The translations under genes were made by a program, and so were the position numbers. Below, one piece after another: positions 27,714 through 36,534 of a stretch of DNA of 64,000 nt (position 1 is its first letter; each line of letters starts with the position of its first letter). The stretch comes from Runella aurantiaca. GTDB taxonomy: Bacteria > Bacteroidota > Bacteroidia > Cytophagales > Spirosomataceae. The notes beneath the pieces were generated by a model. It searched no databases. It was not told where the DNA came from and worked only from the letters and a program-made list of their open reading frames with translations. The stretch covers positions 1 to 64,000 of the forward strand of contig NZ_QPIW01000007.1 of the NCBI RefSeq assembly GCF_003339505.1, given 5' to 3'.

Positions 27714-28712
27714 TCAATAAGTTAAGGTATAGGTTTGGGTAGCACCCGAAGGAGTTTCGTTGCGAATAATTCTTACTTCCAGCATTTCGGCCATTACCTG
27801 TAAAAACGCATCAGCCGTTTCGGCTTTAAACGTCCCGCCGATGGTTCGTTTGGCCAATGTTGAATCTGCAATCACAATTTGGACTCCAAATCGTTCGGTC
27901 AGTTGGTAGGCTATTTCCGATACAGAAGTGTTTTCAAACATAAAACGGTGTTCTTTCCAACCCAAATGAGGCGCAAGCGACTGATCGTGGCGCAACGTGA
28001 GGCGGCCCTTTGATGAAATTGTAACAACATCGCCTGAGGTAATAATCAGGGGTTTCGTTTCCTTGGTTTTCAGGGAGCGCAACTGTACTTTGCCTTCGTT
28101 AAGCACCACCTTACTTCCCCGTGAACGGCTGTAAACCATAAATTCTGTTCCCAAAACCTGTACTTCCAATTGGTCGGGGGTGCGGACAATAAATCGGGCG
28201 TGATTGGGTAAATGTTTCACCGAAAACTCTGCTTCGCCCTTCAAAAATACTTCCCTCGACGCTTCCCCAAACCCAAACCGTGGGACTTTAAGGGACGAAT
28301 TAGCGTTTAGGGTCACGCGACTGTCATCGGACAATTGAAGCGTTAGAAGCTCCCCGTTGGTGGTTTCGTACTGTTGAAAAAGAATCGCGTCCCGAAAAAC
28401 GTACGTGCATATCCCCGTCAATAGCAATACAGAAGCGGCTATTCCTAAAAAGAAATTGAGGCGACGAGAAAACGGACGTACCGCCGTCGTTTTAGGGCTT
28501 TCAGCCTCGGCCTGATTTGACAATTGAAAAAAAGCCGCATCGGTATCCACAATCAATTGCGGGTTTTGTCGCTCCCACTCCTCCAACCACTGAAAATAAA
28601 GCTCCTGATGACTCGGCTCTATCAACCATTCTTCAATCAATGATTTCTGCAAAGGGGTTGCTCGACCTTCAAATAAGGCCAAAATGGCAGGTTTAAATAT
28701 ATTCTGGCTCAT
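27714..28712 (-). CDS. FecR-family anti-sigma factor
   Basis: A 332-residue inner-membrane regulator. The cytoplasmic N-terminus (about 1-80) should bind the sigma factor. One membrane helix lies at about 86-106. The periplasmic FecR domain (about 120-215) has GEAEFSVKH and FIVRTPDQLEVQVLGTEF, followed by a C-terminal STN-like DUF4974 domain (about 265-330: SEIAYQLTERFGVQIVI). The ATG at 28712 is chosen; a longer frame to 28784 would overlap the sigma gene. It should release the ECF sigma when SusC is loaded. Its stop nearly touches the susC start. Confidence 0.93.
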   Translation of the reverse strand: MSQNIFKPAILALFEGRATPLQKSLIEEWLIEPSHQELYFQWLEEWERQNPQLIVDTDAAFFQLSNQAEAESPKTTAVRPFSRRLNFFLGIAASVLLLTGICTYVFRDAILFQQYETTNGELLTLQLSDDSRVTLNANSSLKVPRFGFGEASREVFLKGEAEFSVKHLPNHARFIVRTPDQLEVQVLGTEFMVYSRSRGSKVVLNEGKVQLRSLKTKETKPLIITSGDVVTISSKGRLTLRHDQSLAPHLGWKEHRFMFENTSVSEIAYQLTERFGVQIVIADSTLAKRTIGGTFKAETADAFLQVMAEMLEVRIIRNETPSGATQTYTLTY

Positions 28713-28725
28713 GCGTGTGGGTAAA

Positions 28726-29445
28726 TTACGACCATTGTGAGAGAAAAAAGAACATAACACCTTTGCTTTGAGCCCATAAATCACTCATTATGAACAAGAA
28801 AAGCAGCCCATAATTTCGTAAGGATTGCCGCAACAACGAGAGGACTTTTGTAATGTGTCCTTCCACTGTTTTCGTAGAAAGGTGCAGTTCTTCGGCAATA
28901 GCCGCATTTTTCTTGCCTTCAAACCTGCTCATCACAAACACTTTTTGACTCTGAGGAGAGGTAGAACGAAGAACTTCTTCGATTTTTATGTACAATTCAT
29001 TGTATTGAAGAATTTGTTGAGGCGTAATAGGCGGGGTTTCGGAGTTATCATTTTCTGAATAATCACTGGACTTTTCGTTTCCTAACTCCGTCCGCAAATA
29101 TGCGTAAGAAGCATGTCGAACAGAAGTAAACAAATAAGCTCTGTAGGAAGACGTAACGGTCCGATGCAATTGTTTTTGCCAAAACTGACTGAACACTTCC
29201 ATCACCAAGTCTTCGGCCACTTCTTTTGAATACACAAACCGAACGGCATGACTACACAACGGTTGATAGTAACGCTTGAAAAGCAGTTCGTAACCTTTGG
29301 CGGTATCCGCTTCAAAGGCACGTTTTATCCACAGTTCTGAGTCAACAATTCCAGCAGAATTGTCCTTTAGCTGAGGGGCAAAACGGTTACTCTCGTCCGG
29401 TTGATGATATTCCGGCTCATTTGAGTCCATTGAAGGCAAGGGCAT
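28726..29445 (-). CDS. ECF sigma-70 family RNA polymerase sigma factor
   Basis: A 239-residue extracytoplasmic-function sigma factor. Region 2 (about 50-95: LFKRYYQPLCSHAVRFVYS, AEDLVMEVFSQFW) melts the -10 element. Region 4 (about 165-215) has SPQSQKVFVMSRFEG and a helix-turn-helix AAIAEELHLSTKTVEGHI. The short acidic N-terminal leader is unusual and might reflect a downstream ATG start (MDSNEPEYH, 29430). The anti-sigma gene begins 13 bases downstream, so this is a SusC-STN/FecR/sigma surface-signalling switch that probably drives the operon that follows. Confidence 0.93.
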   Translation of the reverse strand: MPLPSMDSNEPEYHQPDESNRFAPQLKDNSAGIVDSELWIKRAFEADTAKGYELLFKRYYQPLCSHAVRFVYSKEVAEDLVMEVFSQFWQKQLHRTVTSSYRAYLFTSVRHASYAYLRTELGNEKSSDYSENDNSETPPITPQQILQYNELYIKIEEVLRSTSPQSQKVFVMSRFEGKKNAAIAEELHLSTKTVEGHITKVLSLLRQSLRNYGLLFLFIMSDLWAQSKGVMFFFLSQWS

Positions 29446-29561
29446 AGGGGTAAGGGGATAACAAACGGGTGTTTATCTACTAAGAGTATAAAAACCTTGG
29501 TTTACCCTTGCCTATTTTGTGAATATTTTTAAAATAATTCTTTGTATAATGATAATAAGGC

Positions 29562-29581
29562 AAAAAACAGGCTTTAAGCCT
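29562..29581 (-). terminator. Short hairpin and U-tract at the lptC stop
   Basis: AGGCTTTAAGCCT (29569-29581) is a short palindrome covering the lptC stop codon region. On the minus strand it is followed within two bases by six T residues. The stem is short, so termination efficiency is doubtful. Confidence 0.35.
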
Positions 29582-30119
29582 AGTTGGGCGTGATTCCCGC
29601 AGGGGCATTGAAGAAGCCCGTAGGTTTGCGGATACTGTATTGACTAAAATCCTGGTTGGCATCCAAGCCCAGCCCGTTCATGCGTTCTCCCGATTGTTGA
29701 TTTTCGATGGTTACCTTTTTATCGGTAAATACTTTCTGCGTTTGTGGATTCCATGTCAACTCATCCGAAAACAAACGTTCCTTTTTTTGGGTAACTACCT
29801 TGACATTCCCTTTTACTTTGTATAAACCCGTTCGATATTCATAGCGACCAGAATCGGATTCCAAGGTGGTGATGACATCACCCGCAGGGCCGTAAAAATC
29901 TACAAAAACTTTTTTGGGGAATACTTTATCTTCGGAGGGGAGCTTTATTTGTTTTGCGGTTCTGACCCGCACTTTCAAAAAACCAAGCTCGCTAAACAGT
30001 ACTTCAATATTTTCGGCCTCTTCGAGCGGGCCGTTGTAAGCAATAAATTTTTTGGAATTTTTGTCTTCCTCGCAGGCACCAAGAAACACCATTGATAAAA
30101 TAATGAGAGAGTACTTCAT
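29580..30119 (-). CDS. lptC: LPS export ABC transporter periplasmic protein LptC
   Basis: A 179-residue lipoprotein-like LptC. The ATG at 30119 opens a signal with lipobox FLGAC, replacing the longer 249-residue frame whose upstream part is non-coding. The body is a beta-jellyroll with VDFYGPAGDVITTLESDSGRY and LYKVKGNVKVVTQKKERLFSDELTW, as in Bacteroidota LptC (DUF1239). It links the inner-membrane LptBFG transporter to LptA in carrying lipopolysaccharide. It lies downstream of an outer-membrane protein and coaX, a grouping seen in other Bacteroidota. Confidence 0.88.
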   Translation of the reverse strand: MKYSLIILSMVFLGACEEDKNSKKFIAYNGPLEEAENIEVLFSELGFLKVRVRTAKQIKLPSEDKVFPKKVFVDFYGPAGDVITTLESDSGRYEYRTGLYKVKGNVKVVTQKKERLFSDELTWNPQTQKVFTDKKVTIENQQSGERMNGLGLDANQDFSQYSIRKPTGFFNAPAGITPN

Positions 30120-30160
30120 CAACCTTAGCGTATAACGAAAAGTTGACTGCTGTAAAAAAC

Positions 30161-30190
30161 AAATAGGAGATAAAAGTTTATCTCCCATTT
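30161..30190 (-). terminator. Hairpin between the outer-membrane protein gene and lptC
   Basis: A 14-bp stem with one mismatch (30161-30174 pairing with 30177-30190) around two bases. On the minus strand it is followed by TTTGTTTTTT. It lies 42 bases before the lptC start, so it would terminate or attenuate read-through from the upstream gene. A second inverted pair, CACCTTAA (30217-30224) and TTAAGGTG (30241-30248), lies just upstream in the same 267-bp gap; the rest shows nothing clear. Confidence 0.5.
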
Positions 30191-30386
30191 GCATCCTTGC
30201 AGATGTTGTATTAACCCACCTTAACATCTTGAAGGCAAAATTAAGGTGTTCTAACGTCTTTTCCAAAAACAATTGATTTATAGAGGGATTTTTTTTCATT
30301 TTTTTTAGCAAAAAATCGTATGCTTGCATACAAATATGCTGAAAATAAACACCTTATTGTTTTTTTTAACAATTTTTAAATCGCCA

Positions 30387-31670
30387 TTAATCCACCTTGA
30401 ATTTCTGGAACCACGTATCTTTTAGTGAAATTCCAAGAACTACCCGTCCGTATCGCTCCCGAAAGGTTTGGGAAGAAACGGTTCCTCGCTGCCCCGCCAC
30501 AAAAGAGATATTGATTAAATTCACGAAGTTCCGTCCTACGGGAAGGGACATTCCCATTGACACACTCATGTCATCCACGGGCTTGGTTCCGATGACCAGC
30601 GGAGTCTGGTGATAGATAAAACCTAAACGATAAAAGACCAAATCCCAATACTTTGTTGAGTTGAATTTGGGGACATATTCCATACCAAAGTGAAAACTTT
30701 GTCCGTCACGCATGTTTTCATTATTGCCCGATATTCCTTTGTATTGCGACCAATTTTGGCGGTCGTAGTCAAAGCTCAGCAACAGCTTAAAGAATTTTTC
30801 ATAGCTCAACCCTACGCGCCAGTTGGCGGGAAGATTCACGTTTAGATTGGCCTGCGTTAAGGTATCAGGATTGGTAATAGGCTGACCTGCACTACTCAAT
30901 ACCTCCAGGGTAGTGTTACGAATTGTATTTAAAGAAGAAGCCAGATTATAGGTAGCCCCAAAATTCAAGTAGTGGTCCTCTTTCAGTTTTTGACGGTAAG
31001 CAGCCCCTAATTTCAGGTTAACATCGCTAAAATTCAACCGGTCATCCCGACTCACGATGTAATCACGGCTATCGCCGATGCGTAATTGAGAAGTGACACT
31101 ACGGTTAAAGTTTCCAAAAAGATACGTAAAATCGGCCCCAACGCTCAGATTTTTACCAATTTGAAAGCCGTTTGTCAGGTTAATTTGATTCAGTCCCCCT
31201 TTTCCAGAATATACATACTGGGCTTCGTAAATAGAGGTACCGATACGACCGTACGAATTTTGTTGGTAATTCACAAAGCTGTAAGGCTTTAGGCTCAAAC
31301 CAAGCGACCATTTGGGTGCCACGGGGAACGACAAGGCCAAATACCCGATGTTACCCCCAAAATCACGTTGATTTTGTTTCGTATCCTGAAGGCTTTTGTA
31401 TTGACCAATCACCCCCACATCAAACATGGTATATCGGTTCCGAACAAGCAAAGCAGGGTTTAAAGAATTGATATAGAGAGGATTAGAAGCACTAACCCCC
31501 ACATCGCCCATGGCATTGCTTGGCGAATATCCTTTACTTAATAACTCTCCTATTCCGATGGCTGAATAAGGGGCGTTTCCTAACCCCTGAGCATGAACAT
31601 TTGTTTGCAAAAATAGGACTCCCAGTACCCAACTCCACTGAAGAAGCTTACGCGTTTTGTACATTGACAT
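30387..31670 (-). CDS. Outer-membrane beta-barrel protein of unknown role
   Basis: A 427-residue protein with a signal peptide ending NVHAQ (residue 27). The body has alternating aromatic/polar strands (YMFDVGVIGQYKSL-type), an N-terminal SNAMGDVGVSASNPLYINSLNPA motif and a charged terminal strand. Its build resembles FadL/PorV-like barrels of Bacteroidota. The first codons overlap the end of coaX by 23 bases, so the two are translationally coupled, and lptC follows. No specific family is recognised with confidence; a link to envelope biogenesis is inferred from the neighbours. Confidence 0.75.
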   Translation of the reverse strand: MSMYKTRKLLQWSWVLGVLFLQTNVHAQGLGNAPYSAIGIGELLSKGYSPSNAMGDVGVSASNPLYINSLNPALLVRNRYTMFDVGVIGQYKSLQDTKQNQRDFGGNIGYLALSFPVAPKWSLGLSLKPYSFVNYQQNSYGRIGTSIYEAQYVYSGKGGLNQINLTNGFQIGKNLSVGADFTYLFGNFNRSVTSQLRIGDSRDYIVSRDDRLNFSDVNLKLGAAYRQKLKEDHYLNFGATYNLASSLNTIRNTTLEVLSSAGQPITNPDTLTQANLNVNLPANWRVGLSYEKFFKLLLSFDYDRQNWSQYKGISGNNENMRDGQSFHFGMEYVPKFNSTKYWDLVFYRLGFIYHQTPLVIGTKPVDDMSVSMGMSLPVGRNFVNLINISFVAGQRGTVSSQTFRERYGRVVLGISLKDTWFQKFKVD

Positions 31671-32394
31671 TGTATAATAAAATTCGATTCAGACCCATCA
31701 AAACCAGATTTGGCGCCGCAAAGATGCGATTTTTAAGCCGATTTTCAAAGAAAGGCGCGTCTCCTCCGCACAATAGTACGCGACATTCGCCGTATTCGTT
31801 GCGATACCGTTCCACAAAGCCTTCCACTTCCGCGAGCAGTCCATTGATGACTCCACTTTCCATTGCTGTATGTGTACTTTTCCCGACCAACGGCACAGAA
31901 ACTTTGCTGTGTGTCTCTACCACGTCAATCAAAGGCAATCTCTTAGTAAACGTGTGCATGGCCTGAAATCGCATACGAAAGCCTGGAGAAATTATTCCGC
32001 CGTGAAAAACCGCGTCTGCACTTACCCAATCGTAGGTGATGCAGGTTCCCATATCAATGACCAAGCAGTTTTCATTAGGAAATAAAACGGTAGCACCCAC
32101 GGCCGCCGCCAAACGATCAGCGCCAAGGGTTTGCGGAGTATCGTAATCTTTGCCAATCGGCACGGGAAGCGTGGGAGAAAGCTGTACAACCCGAACACCT
32201 TGTTGGCGTAACAAATCAGCATACAGCTGCGTATCCTGACTTGTGGAGGACAAAATGGCGTACGTTGGCAATTCATCCAACAATATTGCGGTTAACTCCT
32301 CAAACGGAATTTTATATTGTGCTTTTACAAGTTGCTCATTTTCAAACCAAGCGATTTTGGCAAAGGTATTTCCGAGGTCAATGGCTGCATTCAT
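31648..32394 (-). CDS. coaX: Type III pantothenate kinase
   Basis: A 248-residue enzyme catalysing the first step of CoA synthesis, ATP plus pantothenate to 4-phosphopantothenate. It has the ASKHA phosphate-binding loop AIDLGNTFAKIAWF (4-17), the Asp-containing VIDMGTCITYDW motif, GGIISPGFRMRFQAMHTFT and a C-terminal LLCGGDAPFFEN. It needs a monovalent cation and lacks feedback inhibition by CoA in the family. Its 3-prime end overlaps the next gene by 23 bases. It diverges from the MscS-type channel gene. Confidence 0.95.
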   Translation of the reverse strand: MNAAIDLGNTFAKIAWFENEQLVKAQYKIPFEELTAILLDELPTYAILSSTSQDTQLYADLLRQQGVRVVQLSPTLPVPIGKDYDTPQTLGADRLAAAVGATVLFPNENCLVIDMGTCITYDWVSADAVFHGGIISPGFRMRFQAMHTFTKRLPLIDVVETHSKVSVPLVGKSTHTAMESGVINGLLAEVEGFVERYRNEYGECRVLLCGGDAPFFENRLKNRIFAAPNLVLMGLNRILLYNVNVQNA

Positions 32395-32515
32395 TGAAAT
32401 AAACGAGTTGGTATTTTGGAGTTAAAATTTAATAATCTTTGTTACCTTATAACACATAACCTTTTACTTTCACGACGCAAAATTGTTGTTTTGCAGTAAA
32501 AAACCGACAGTCACC

Positions 32516-33631
32516 ATGGAAATAGTATCAAAGTGGCTTAATTACACAATTTTGGACAACCCCATCCGAGACTTGCTTTGGTTTGGGGGAATCATTGGTT
32601 TAAGTATACTCATCAGACGCGGACTGTCATTTACAATCAGTCGTACCATTTACCGATTTATCAAAAATGAATCGGGGGAAATCCCCTTGGCTGAGTTTGT
32701 ACGCCTCACCCGCCGTCCCTTTGAATTGCTCATTACGCTAGGCATGATATACCTCGCCTTCAGTCACTTGGCCGTTCCTAAACAATGGGATTGGATGACT
32801 TCCAAAAAATTCGGTGGGTTGATGCTCATTCAGAACTTATTTTTCACGCTGTTGGGTGCCGCCATTGGCTGGTTGGGCATTCGTATCATTAAATTTACCG
32901 CGTTGATATTTAAGCAAAAAGCCGCCACAACCCCTACCCCAATTGACGACCAACTCGTTCCGTTTTTCAAAGACATTGCCATCATTCTGTGGACTTTGAC
33001 CAGTTTTTTTGTCATTCTTCACAAAGTGTACGAAGTCAACGTCTGGGCGCTCATTACCAGTCTAGGAATCGGGGGATTGGTCATTGCGTTGGCCGCCCGC
33101 GAAACCCTCGAAAACTTAATCGCTTCGGTCGCGATCATGCTTGAACGCCCCTTTGTGATTGGTGATTCCATCGTGTTGGACAAGATTTCGGGCGAGATTG
33201 AACAGATTGGGTTTCGTAGTACCCGCGTCCGTTCCGACGATGGAAGTTTGATTACGGTTCCCAACCGACTCATGACCACCCAAGCCCTCGAAAACGTTAC
33301 CCAACGAAGCTACCGCCGCGCCAAATACTACGTTCGTCTGTCGTTTAACACCCCTCCCGAAACCATTGCACAAATCGTGAAGGACATTCGTCTCCATTTA
33401 GAAAGCAATTATCTGACCAATTCAAAAATGCCGATGGTTCGCCTCGAAACCCTCGCCGAAAATTCGTTGGATATTTTGGTAATTTACCACGTCCATAGCT
33501 CTATTTGGCGGGTATTTATGGAAACCAGAGAGGAAATTAACTTCAAAATTATTGAAATAGTGCACGAACACGGTGCTACATTTGCGTATCCTAGTCGCAA
33601 TCTGTTTATCAAAGAATCCGTCGAAAATTAA
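32516..33631 (+). CDS. Small-conductance mechanosensitive ion channel (MscS family)
   Basis: A 371-residue membrane channel with about four predicted helices in the first 200 residues and a C-terminal MscS cytoplasmic domain. The pore helix region is SLGIGGLVIALAARETLENL, with the Gly/Ala pattern of MscS TM3. IGDSIVLDKISGEIEQIGFRSTRVR marks the beta-domain. It should open under hypoosmotic tension. The ATG at 32516 is chosen over a TTG 33 bases upstream. It is transcribed divergently from coaX. Confidence 0.9.
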   Translation: MEIVSKWLNYTILDNPIRDLLWFGGIIGLSILIRRGLSFTISRTIYRFIKNESGEIPLAEFVRLTRRPFELLITLGMIYLAFSHLAVPKQWDWMTSKKFGGLMLIQNLFFTLLGAAIGWLGIRIIKFTALIFKQKAATTPTPIDDQLVPFFKDIAIILWTLTSFFVILHKVYEVNVWALITSLGIGGLVIALAARETLENLIASVAIMLERPFVIGDSIVLDKISGEIEQIGFRSTRVRSDDGSLITVPNRLMTTQALENVTQRSYRRAKYYVRLSFNTPPETIAQIVKDIRLHLESNYLTNSKMPMVRLETLAENSLDILVIYHVHSSIWRVFMETREEINFKIIEIVHEHGATFAYPSRNLFIKESVEN

Positions 33632-33672
33632 CGCAAAAAGCCTGATATTAAGCCTGCTAAAACCAACATTAT

Positions 33673-34884
33673 ATGAAATATTCCATTGTCTTTCTTTTCG
33701 TCCTCATTAGCATTTATTCTTTTGGACAATCAATTACCATCAGTCCCAAAAATGTTGAAAAACATATCTCCTACCTTGCTTCCGATGAATTGAAAGGGCG
33801 GGGAACGGGCACCAAAGACGAACAAAAAGCCGCGCAATACATTGCAACCTTCTTTAACGATTTAGGCTTACAACCCAAAGGGACCAATGGTTTTGAACAA
33901 CCCTTCAAGGCCAACCTTGACACAGTACACGTACTAGACGCCCGCAATGTGGTAGGCTATTTGGACAACGGTGCCGAGCGCACCATCGTCATCGGGGCGC
34001 ATTACGATCACTTGGGTGAAGGCTATCAGCGCGGGTCGCTCGACCAAGATGCCAAAGGAAAAATCCACAATGGTGCCGACGACAACGCCTCAGGCGTGGC
34101 AGGAGTGTTGGAATTGGCACGGTATTACGCTAAAAACGGCGTTAAGGAAAGCCACAATTTTCTTTTTATTTGTTTTTCCGCCGAAGAATTGGGGCTGTTA
34201 GGTTCAAAATTTTACGCCAATAATCCTACCATCGACCTTACGAAGGTAAATTGTATGCTTAATTTTGACATGATTGGTCGTTTTGACCCCACCAAACCCA
34301 TTACCGTTGGCGGATGGGGCACTAGCCCAACGTGGGGACAGGTGATTCCGCCAGTGATGCAACGCGAAAAGATGGCGTTTAAAATTGACTCTTCGGGAGC
34401 AGGGGCTTCTGACCACACTTCGTTTTATACAAAAAAAATCCCCGTGCTTTTTTTCTTTACGGGCGTACATTCTGACTACCACCGCCCAAGCGACGACATC
34501 GCCCTCATCAATTTTGCGGGCGAATCCCAAATTTTGAATGCAGTCACTGGCATCCTCAATGAATTGGATAAACTGCCCGGCCGCCTCGAATACCGCGAAA
34601 CCGCGATGCCAATGGCCCGCAATGCAAGTTTTAAAGTAACGATGGGGTTGTTGTTGGATTACTCATTCAACGGCCCGGGCATCAAAGTGGACGGCGTTTC
34701 TAAAAACCGACCCGGAGAAGCAGCTGGTATCAAAGGCGGCGACCTTATTTTACGACTGGGCAACTATACGCTCAATACCATTTATGATTACATGGGGGCA
34801 CTCGGAAAATACGAAAAGGGGCAAACTGTGGAAGCGGAAGTGCAACGGGGAGCGGAGAAATTGATGTTGAAAGTAACGTTTTAA
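33673..34884 (+). CDS. Secreted M28-family metallopeptidase with PDZ domain
   Basis: A 403-residue exported aminopeptidase-like enzyme. The signal peptide ends near YSFGQ. Di-zinc ligands are visible as GAHYDHLG (His, Asp), HNGADDNASG (bridging Asp), SAEELGLLGS (Glu-Glu), NFDMIGR (Asp) and SDYHRPSDD (His). A PDZ domain (about 310-403: GVSKNRPGEAAGIKGGDLI) follows. Members cleave N-terminal residues or act as glutaminyl cyclases; the substrate is not deducible. The next gene starts two bases after its stop, suggesting an operon. Confidence 0.92.
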   Translation: MKYSIVFLFVLISIYSFGQSITISPKNVEKHISYLASDELKGRGTGTKDEQKAAQYIATFFNDLGLQPKGTNGFEQPFKANLDTVHVLDARNVVGYLDNGAERTIVIGAHYDHLGEGYQRGSLDQDAKGKIHNGADDNASGVAGVLELARYYAKNGVKESHNFLFICFSAEELGLLGSKFYANNPTIDLTKVNCMLNFDMIGRFDPTKPITVGGWGTSPTWGQVIPPVMQREKMAFKIDSSGAGASDHTSFYTKKIPVLFFFTGVHSDYHRPSDDIALINFAGESQILNAVTGILNELDKLPGRLEYRETAMPMARNASFKVTMGLLLDYSFNGPGIKVDGVSKNRPGEAAGIKGGDLILRLGNYTLNTIYDYMGALGKYEKGQTVEAEVQRGAEKLMLKVTF

Positions 34885-34886
34885 AC

Positions 34887-35534
34887 ATGAAACCACGCGT
34901 AAAAATTTGCTGCATCAGCAGTCTGATGGAAGCCAAATTGGCCATTGAAGCGGGGGCTTCTGCATTGGGTTTAGTGGGAAATATGCCCAGCGGGCCTGGA
35001 ATAATATCAGACGAGCTGATTGCGCAGATTGCCAAGGCAGTTCCGCCGCCAGTTGCTACTTTTTTGCTCACAAGCGAGACCAATCCCGAGGCCATCATTG
35101 CCCACCATCAGCGCGTTCATACGAGTACCATTCAGATTGTGGATGCGCTTTCGGAAGGCACCTATCACCAAATCCGTGAGGCGCTGCCGGGCGTTAAACT
35201 CGTGCAGGTTATCCACGTAATTGATGAAAAAACGGTAGAAGAGGCCGTTCAAGTGGCCGAATTTGTGGATGCTATTCTATTGGACAGCGGAAATCCAAAC
35301 CTACAAATCAAGGAATTGGGAGGAACGGGAAGGGTCCACAATTGGGCCATCAGCCGCAAAATACGCGAAGCCATCCCGATTCCACTCTTTTTAGCAGGAG
35401 GTATCAAAGCCGAAAACGTAAAAGAGGCGATTGAAACCGTACAGCCGTTTGGATTAGACCTTTGCAGCAGTGTACGTACCAATGGACAGTTGGACCCCGA
35501 AAAATTAGAAGCCTTTTTTGCAGCGATTGGTTAA
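34887..35534 (+). CDS. TrpF-like (phosphoribosylanthranilate isomerase-fold) protein
   Basis: A 215-residue TIM-barrel protein of the PRAI superfamily. The usual N-terminal KICG motif appears as KICCIS, keeping the Cys that acts as general base. A candidate general acid is in AILLDSGNP, and the phosphate-binding strand LFLAGGIKAENV is present. The C-terminal signature normally GVDVSSGVE is GLDLCSSVR here. These changes and the lack of any trp gene nearby make a tryptophan role doubtful. It starts two bases after the M28 peptidase stop and probably shares its transcript. Confidence 0.8.
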   Translation: MKPRVKICCISSLMEAKLAIEAGASALGLVGNMPSGPGIISDELIAQIAKAVPPPVATFLLTSETNPEAIIAHHQRVHTSTIQIVDALSEGTYHQIREALPGVKLVQVIHVIDEKTVEEAVQVAEFVDAILLDSGNPNLQIKELGGTGRVHNWAISRKIREAIPIPLFLAGGIKAENVKEAIETVQPFGLDLCSSVRTNGQLDPEKLEAFFAAIG

Positions 35535-35582
35535 ACAATCAAACTCCACAATTGATGTTCTCAGTGAAAAATATATTCTAGA

Positions 35583-35984
35583 TTATACCCCCTGAATCGC
35601 ATCAATCATCCACTTGTTATTACTGTTTATTAGCGTAACCACCGCCGCTTTTTGGCCAAACATCCAAAAATTAAATATTGCTTTTGTGGGAGATTGAGAA
35701 ACAGGTTTCAGTAAAAATTTTTCTTCAAAATCCTGCGCCTGGAGAATCGGATCATACCCGCCTTCGTTGTCTTTTTCCATCTTCCTAAAAAAATTCGTTA
35801 AGCGTTTTTGAAAGGAAGGGGTTAAATCTGAGCGCTTTACCACCTGTCGCCATCCCAAATTGACTCCTTTCGTCAGATACCATTTGTAAAAATCATTGAC
35901 AGCTTGGGCGGCGGTTTGGGTTTGAGCGTTCAGTGAATGTAGGCTGAGCCCAATAAAAATCATTAAAAAGAGGGAGCGTTTCAT
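35583..35984 (-). CDS. Small secreted DUF3828-like protein
   Basis: A 133-residue exported protein. A signal peptide ends near LNAQ (residue 21). The mature part has AAQAVNDFYKWYLTKG near its start and a C-terminal TKAIFNFW...NNKWMIDAIQG pattern, the cystatin/NTF2-like layout of DUF3828 proteins. Function is unknown. The ATG at 35984 opens the signal peptide; the frame extends upstream to 36056 but that part is not protein-like. Two -7-like boxes (TAACTTTG, complement of 35990-35997, and TACTTTTG, complement of 36013-36020) lie just upstream. Confidence 0.7.
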   Translation of the reverse strand: MKRSLFLMIFIGLSLHSLNAQTQTAAQAVNDFYKWYLTKGVNLGWRQVVKRSDLTPSFQKRLTNFFRKMEKDNEGGYDPILQAQDFEEKFLLKPVSQSPTKAIFNFWMFGQKAAVVTLINSNNKWMIDAIQGV

Positions 35985-36203
35985 TTTTTCAAAGTTAGGT
36001 TGAGGTTGCTTACAAAAGTAACGATGGAAACATAATTTTTTAGCTAAAAACCGCAAAAATGTGCCACGTAAAATGACATTCCGTTGTCTAAAGCCGAATA
36101 ATAATTGTCAGTTACATAGTGGCAAATACTTTTTGAGTTGTCTTAGACAAAAAAAGCAGATAAAACGTTATATAAAAGTAGTACCATTTAACTCTGACAA
36201 GCT

Positions 36204-36473
36204 ATGAAATCGCGCATCACACTTTTTGTAACCGTATTGGCGCTCAGTACAATCATGAGCAGCTGTTTTTATTCAGGTGGTGGGTATCGAGGCGGATACG
36301 ACCGAGGTTATTACGGCTCTCGTTACTACGCTCCTCGCCCTTACGTGCGGGTTGTGCCGCCACCGGTAGTGGTTCGCCCTCGGGTATACGTCAATCCGCC
36401 GCGTTATTCGCAACGCCCACGTTACGACAGCCGTAATTATGGTCATCGCGGGCGTGGAAGGGGTCGTTGGTAG
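36204..36473 (+). CDS. Small Arg/Tyr/Gly/Pro-rich lipoprotein
   Basis: An 89-residue protein with a signal and lipobox MSSC (about residue 21). The rest is low-complexity and very basic: GGYRGGYDRGYYG repeats, then VVPPPVVVRPRVYV and a RGRGRGRW tail. No known domain is seen. It may sit on the outer membrane or periplasmic face as a disordered cationic protein. A palindrome TTGTCTTAGACAA at 36138-36150 lies 54 bases upstream of the start. Confidence 0.65.
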   Translation: MKSRITLFVTVLALSTIMSSCFYSGGGYRGGYDRGYYGSRYYAPRPYVRVVPPPVVVRPRVYVNPPRYSQRPRYDSRNYGHRGRGRGRW

Positions 36474-36534
36474 AACATCGTTTTTTTCATACTTTCGCCG
36501 TTTCCAACCGAATTCGTTCTTAAAATTCATACCC

